Shown: positions 58,820-64,000 of the stretch, in pieces
How positions within the stretch are numbered: position 1 is the stretch's first letter
Layout: every line of letters begins with the position of its first letter
DNA from: Lepas anatifera
Lineage: Eukaryota > Arthropoda > Thecostraca > Lepadidae
Direction of reading: 5' to 3'
NCBI GenBank assembly: GCA_034440635.1
Contig: JAOTON010000209.1
Span: 62,001 to 126,000 of the forward strand
Length of the DNA stretch: 64,000 nt
The notes under the pieces: generated by a model
What the model saw: only the letters and a program-made list of their open reading frames with translations
Databases searched by the model: none
What the model was told of the DNA's origin: nothing
Translations under genes and position numbers: made by a program

Positions 58820-61397
58820 ACTCCAAACAAATGTTAGTGTATATGGCGACACAGTCAAAAATATATTTTTATATGTGTTTTGGATGCATTTGTTGTGCCT
58901 TTGCTTACTTTTCCACATTTTTGTTTCAGTGTTTGACTTGCATTTGGTGTGGAAAGAAAGCGACAAAGCGGCAGCTCAAAACGTGTCTGGAACATTAGGC
59001 AAACAGTGGGTGTTGCTTGTGGATGTGGATCAGGAACCGATTCTGAATAATGTAGTCTGAAGTAGCTTAGTTTGTAACATGTAAAATGCAAATTGTAGTC
59101 TCAATTAGCCAGCCGTTCAGTTTGCGGAGTGGAAAACGACGGCATTCGGGGTTAGCTAAGAAACTACCGAAAATATCAGCTATAACGTTCGTCAGTTACG
59201 TAAAACTACCAAACGATTCCTTTCAATTGATTGATAACGTTTATTGTGTTTTAGAAATACAGTATGCATTAGGGGTGTCATGATTAGTGACAACTAAAAG
59301 TGCAAATTACAGCCATTAACAAATCGAATCATCAGTTTACCAACAAGTACTTGAGGAAGATCGGAATTTCCGACACATTTTTTCTCCTGTTTATCCTACT
59401 GTTTCACTCCTCCGAATATTTCTTTCAGCTTGGAATCTGGTTTATAAACTTCTTTAAGAGCGATTAATCATAAGTCTCATGTCCGGCTTGCATTGCCAAA
59501 AACTTCAAAGCTTCTCCGCCAAGCAGATTCTCCAAGACCACGGCCAGGCCAGATTCATAATGCTTGCAATTATTTTAATGCGCTACCAGCACTGTCTTAC
59601 GAATATTTGCCACATGGACTGGCAACACAATGATGATCATATTTGATATGAAAATCCACCATACAAGCCCTGTTCCTAAGTGGGAACACTTATCAGATAT
59701 GCCTTTAAGTTGGACTGTGGGATTTTCCAAATGTACTGCAATTTTTAAGCCATGCTGGCAGCATATTTCTTCTCAAGAGATGCCGTGGAAAAGAGTTCCC
59801 AGAACTGTGTAGCGCTTCATTGTTTCAGAGACGGGCCGGGTGGCTTAGTGGCTTCGTTGCCAGTCTACGGATCGGATAACATGGATTAACGTGGGTTCAA
59901 TCCCCACGGCGGGAAACCGCCTTCCGTGTCCGATCTGACCCGGTGGAGAGGATCCTTAACACCCACGCCAATACTCCCTGTAATTGGGCAAGTGTGCCTG
60001 TCGGAAATGGCCCTAATAAAATAAGAAATAATAAAAATAGAGTATAGGCCAAATAAGTATCTTGCTTGTGTCCCTTTTCATTTAGCGCCCAAAGTCACAA
60101 TTGTGAATACAACTAAACCCAACTGTGCGTCCTCAGACGTGTTCGGAACAAACTCAAGGTGAAATTAGGCCTCAGATTTGGACATTCCGCTTTGGTCGTT
60201 GGTTGGGGTAGGACGCGAGGACAGCTGGTGGGGTCTCGGGCAGTGGCATGGTTCGTGTGCTCTTTATTTATTTATTCAGCAGCATCGCCAACAGGTAAAT
60301 CCACTTACAGGTGAAGTCCAAGCATCAAAAGCGTATTTACAGTGGAACACATCAGACAGTATACAAGCAAGTAACATATAAAAATATAATTGAAAACAAT
60401 TCAAAACTAAAATTTAAGCAATATACCTAAAAAGACATCGCGACTAAAATCGCACACCATAACAAGTAAAAGAAGACATAAAAGGCCTAAAAAACCAGCC
60501 AGCACGGCCAACAAGCCTTACAACCTTGTCACCTATCTTATAACATGGTTTTTGTAAATAGCTAAATCACTTGCAAAACTATCTGCTTCAACATCACGGC
60601 TGAATCATCATGTTTGAGAGCCTAGGGAGGCGACAAAACATGCCATTCTGTACGGTATTGATGCGTGCTCGGGGAATATGAAGCAACGTCATTTAGCTTT
60701 TGGCAGTGGCATCAAGTGTCAGTGGAGGAATTTCCAACCACAAGATAAGCCAAAGGATGATGTTTTAATTCATTGCTTCTGCATCTGACAGCTCACCGTG
60801 GTAGGCAAAAACCACAAAACCGCTGGAAAATCGCGTGATAGCCAAAACGGCAAAACTAATAAGAGTCGGAGACCGCAACCGAGAATCAAAAGCATCAAAA
60901 AAGGCGCAATATGGCCACTGCAGTCGATGCGCCCTTAAACCCCAACTATATCCCCAAAATCCCTTCCAATCCTGGCAGTTGGTGCGTCGTTAAACCCCAA
61001 AAAACTATAAACCTCAACTATGGTGATAATGACGAGCATCAAAAGCACGATTAGAAGGCTGCCCAGCGGAGTGAGAGCACGCTGGATCGGAATCTTCTCA
61101 GAAGAAACGACGTCTCCAGACATCAGGCTCAGCGCCGACTCCTGAACGCCCGAACCCATCGCCCGACCGCCAGTCGCCCGCTCGGCTCGCCCCCGCTGCG
61201 CCCCAGGGCACACTGGAGCAAACGGCCTCCAAAACCGGCCAAAATTTCCAATTTTGACATCTTCAACATCGGACTTAATCGTTTGGCTCTGACAGAGAAA
61301 TGTCCAAAACCTTGGTAAAGCATAATTGTATCCATTGTTCTCTTCTTTAGCCGCTTGCACAGATGCCGGAACACAGCGCATTAAACACGCTGCAGCT
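58820..61397. repeat. Palindrome B, left arm
   Basis: This is the reverse complement of 61459-64000 where both are in the window. It holds a SINE at 59831-60034 and, near the centre on the minus strand, a 148-codon frame (60935-61381) with LGSLLIVLLMLVIITIVEVY as a predicted membrane segment. The spacer 61398-61458 contains a small hairpin (CCGATG..CATCGG). Confidence 0.9.
59831..60034 (+). repeat. tRNA-derived SINE in palindrome B, left arm
   Basis: It has the same box A and box B as the copy at 48707 and an A-rich tail near 60013-60035. It was duplicated with its arm rather than inserted independently. Confidence 0.88.
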
Positions 61398-61458
61398 CGG
61401 CGTCAAGTTGACTCGACATGAGGTACACTGTCCGATGCATTATCATCCATCGGATGAT

Positions 61459-64000
61459 AGCTGCAGCGTGTTTAATGCGCTGTGTTCCAGCATCTGTGCA
61501 AGCGGCTAAAGAAGAGAACAATGGATACAATTATGCTTTTCCAAGGTTTTGGACATTTCTCTGTCAGAGCGAAACGATTAAGTCCGATGTTGAAGATGTC
61601 AAAATTGGAGGTTTTGGCCGGTTTTGGAGGCCGTTTGCTCCAGTGTGCCCTGGGGCGCGGCAGGGGCGAGCCGAGCGGGCGACTGGCGGTCGGGCGATGG
61701 GTTCGGGCGTTCAGGAGTCGGCGCTGAGCCTGATGTCTGGAGACGTCGTTTCTTCTGAGAAGATTCCGATCCAGCATGCTCTCACTCCGCTGGGCAGCCT
61801 TCTAATCGTGCTTTTGATGCTCGTCATAATCACCATAGTTAGGGTTTATAATTTTTGGGGTTTAACAACGCACCAACTGCCAGGATTGGAAGGGATTTTG
61901 GGGATATAGGCGTGGGTTTAGCGTGGATTGCGTGGCGTGGATTTGGGTTTAAGGGCGCATCGACTGCAGTGGCCATATTGCGCCTTTTTGATGCTTTTGA
62001 TTCTCGTTTGCGGTCTCCAACTCTTATTAGTTTTGCCGCTTTGGCCATCACGCGATTTTCCGGCGGTTTTGTGGTTTTTGCCTACCACGGTGAGCTGTCA
62101 GATGCAGAAGCAATGAATTAAAACATCATCCTTTGGCTTATCTTGTGGTTGGAAATTCCTCCACTGACACTTGATGCCACTGCCAAAAGCTAAATGACGT
62201 TGCTTCATATTCCCCGAGCAAGCACCAATACTGTACAGAACGGCATGTTTTGTCGCCTCCCTAGGCTCTCAAACATGATGATTCAGCCGTGATGTTGAAG
62301 CAGATAGTTTTGCAAGTGATTTAGCTATTTACAAAAACCATGTTATAAGATAGGTGGCAAGGTTGTAAGGTTTGTTGGCCGTGCTGGCTGATTTTTTTCA
62401 GGCCTTTTATGTCTTCTTTTACTTGTTATGGTGCGCGATTTTAGTCGCGATGTCTTTTTTAGGTATATTGCTTAAATTTTAGTTTTGAATTGTTTTTATT
62501 TATATTTTTATATGTTACTTGCTTGTATACTGTCTGATGTGTTCCACTGTAAATACGCTTTTGATGCTTGGACTTCACCTGTAAGTGGATTTACCTGTTG
62601 GCGATGCTGCTGAATAAATAAATAAAGAGCACACGAACCATGCCACTGCCCGAGACCCCACCAGCTGTACTTGCGTCCTAACCCAACCAACGACCAAAGC
62701 GGAATGTCCAAATCTGAGGCTTAATTTAACCTTGAGTTTGTTCCGAACACGTCTGAGGACGCACAGTTGGGTTTCGTGGTATTCACAATTGTGACTTTGG
62801 GCGCTAAAGGGAAAGGGACACAAGCAAGATACTTATTTGGCCTATACTTTATTTTTATTATTTTTTATTTTATTAGGGCCACTCCCGACAGGTACACTTG
62901 CCCAATTACAGGGAGTATTGGCGTCGGTGTTTAAGGATCCTCTCCACCGGGTCAGATCGGACACGGAAGGCGGTTTCCCGCCGTGGGGATTGAACCCACG
63001 TTAATCCATGCTATCCAATCCGTAGACTGGCAACGAAGCCACTAAGCCACCCGGCCCGTTTCTGAAACAATGAAGCGCTACACTGTTCTGGGAACTCTTT
63101 TCCACGGCATCTCTTAAAAAGAAATATGCTGCCAGCATGGCTTAAAAATTGCAGTACATTTGGAAAATCCCACAGCCCAACTTAAAAGCATATCTGATAA
63201 GTGTTCCCACTTAGGAACAGGGCTTGTATGGTGGATTCTCATATCAAATATGATCATGATTGTGTTGCCAGTCCATGTGGCAAAGATTCGTAAGACAGTG
63301 CTGGTAGCGCATTAAAATAAATGCAAGCATTATGAATCTGGCCTGGCCGTGGTCTTGGAGAATCTGCTTGGCGGAGAAGCTTTGAAGTTTTTGGCAATGT
63401 AAGCCGGAAATGAGCCTTATGATTAATCGCCCTTAAAGAAGTTTATAAACCAGATTCCAAGCTGAAAGAAATATTCGAAGGAGTGAAACAGTAGGATAAA
63501 CAGGAGAAAAATGTGTCGGAAATTCCGATCTTCCTCAAGTACTTGTTGGTAAACTGATGATTCGATTTGTTAATGGCTGTAATTTGCACTTTTAATTGTC
63601 ACTAATCAAGACCCCCCTAATGCATACTGTATTTCTAAAACACAATAATCGTTATCAATCAATTAAAAGGAATCGTTTGGCAGTTTTACGTAAATGAAGA
63701 ACGTTACAGCTGATAATTTCGGTAGTTTCCTAGCCAACCCCGAATGCCGTCGTTTTCTCACTCCGCAGACTGAACGACTGGGTAATTGAGACTACAATTT
63801 GCATTTTACATGTTACAAACTAAGCCACTTCAGACTACATTATTCAGAATCGGTTCCTGATCCACATCCACAAGCAACACCCACTGTTTGCCTAATGTTC
63901 CAGACACGTTTTGAGCTGCCGCTTTGTCGCTTTCTTTCCACACCAAATGCAAGTCAAACACTGAAACAAAAATGTGGAAAAGTAAGCAAAGGCACAACAA
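61459..64000. repeat. Palindrome B, right arm, running off the window
   Basis: It starts AGCTGCAGCGTGTTTAATGC and mirrors the left arm down to about 58890 at the window edge, so the outer end of the element is not seen. A rightward frame (61418-61909, 163 codons) carries the same membrane segment as the left arm. Confidence 0.9.
62852..63059 (-). repeat. tRNA-derived SINE in palindrome B, right arm
   Basis: This is an inverted copy of the SINE at 59831. The A-rich tail is at its left edge (TTTTTTATTTTATTAGGGCC) and the tRNA-like head ends near 63059. Confidence 0.88.

Larger units (their letters stand above)
56212..62306. repeat. Direct segmental duplication, copy B
   Basis: This is the partner of 44702-51151. 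It lacks F4, has a private non-LTR insertion (57820-58609), and its palindrome has both arms. The palindrome itself continues to the end of the window. Confidence 0.9.

Overview
The window looks like a repeat-dense intergenic or intronic stretch of an animal genome. The evidence is degenerate non-LTR retrotransposons with (AAAT)n tails, tRNA-derived SINEs, hAT-like elements with 8-bp target duplications, GT-AG splice signals, and one small secreted-protein gene split by a 5.8-kb intron. The signal peptide and the repetitive-element proteins feel arthropod-like, but nothing here fixes the taxon. No rRNA, canonical tRNA, CRISPR array or bacterial-type operon is visible.

The dominant component is a superfamily of short non-autonomous DNA elements (about 0.8-1.2 kb) bounded by TTAA. 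They have GC-rich terminal inverted repeats, subterminal palindromes, one hairpin near one end, and interiors packed with AGGTCA/TGACCT hexamers. I separate four subfamilies by terminus and palindrome core, labelled F1-F4 here. They insert into one another, so F1 and F2 lie inside F3 (positions 47-3702) and F3 and F4 lie inside F1 (44702-47593). Two copies interrupt one decayed reverse transcriptase (5560-9990).

Layout: 1-4480 nested TTAA elements. 4480-5540 mostly unassigned, with a 30-bp GC minisatellite. 5560-9990 a broken non-LTR reverse transcriptase carrying a foldback insert and two F1 copies. 10393-12490 F3 and F1 copies. 13418-19539 (minus strand) a two-exon secreted peptide gene whose intron holds a 39-bp minisatellite, a broken non-LTR element, and a 71-bp minisatellite made from the exon-1 tail plus its splice donor. 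20060-31030 a four-level nest: an F3 remnant, a 3.4-kb foldback element with an 8-bp target duplication, a hAT-like element in its left arm, and a second hAT-like element inside that. 32220-33249 an intact F2 copy. 35548-44698 an inverted duplication around a third hAT-like element (38015-41916).

From 44702 to 51151 and again from 56212 to 62306 there is a direct duplication of about 6 kb. Each copy holds F1 and F3 nested together plus a long palindrome whose arms carry a SINE and a small membrane-protein reading frame. Each copy has gained a different private insertion (F4 in the first, a non-LTR fragment in the second), so each serves as the empty site for the other. Between them lie a CR1/Jockey-like reverse transcriptase tail (51815-52319), a GC-rich block with splice-like signals, and an L1/Tx1-like reverse transcriptase tail interrupted by a MITE dimer (53276-55990).

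The only convincing host gene is the secreted peptide. Everything else that can be read is mobile-element sequence or unassigned.
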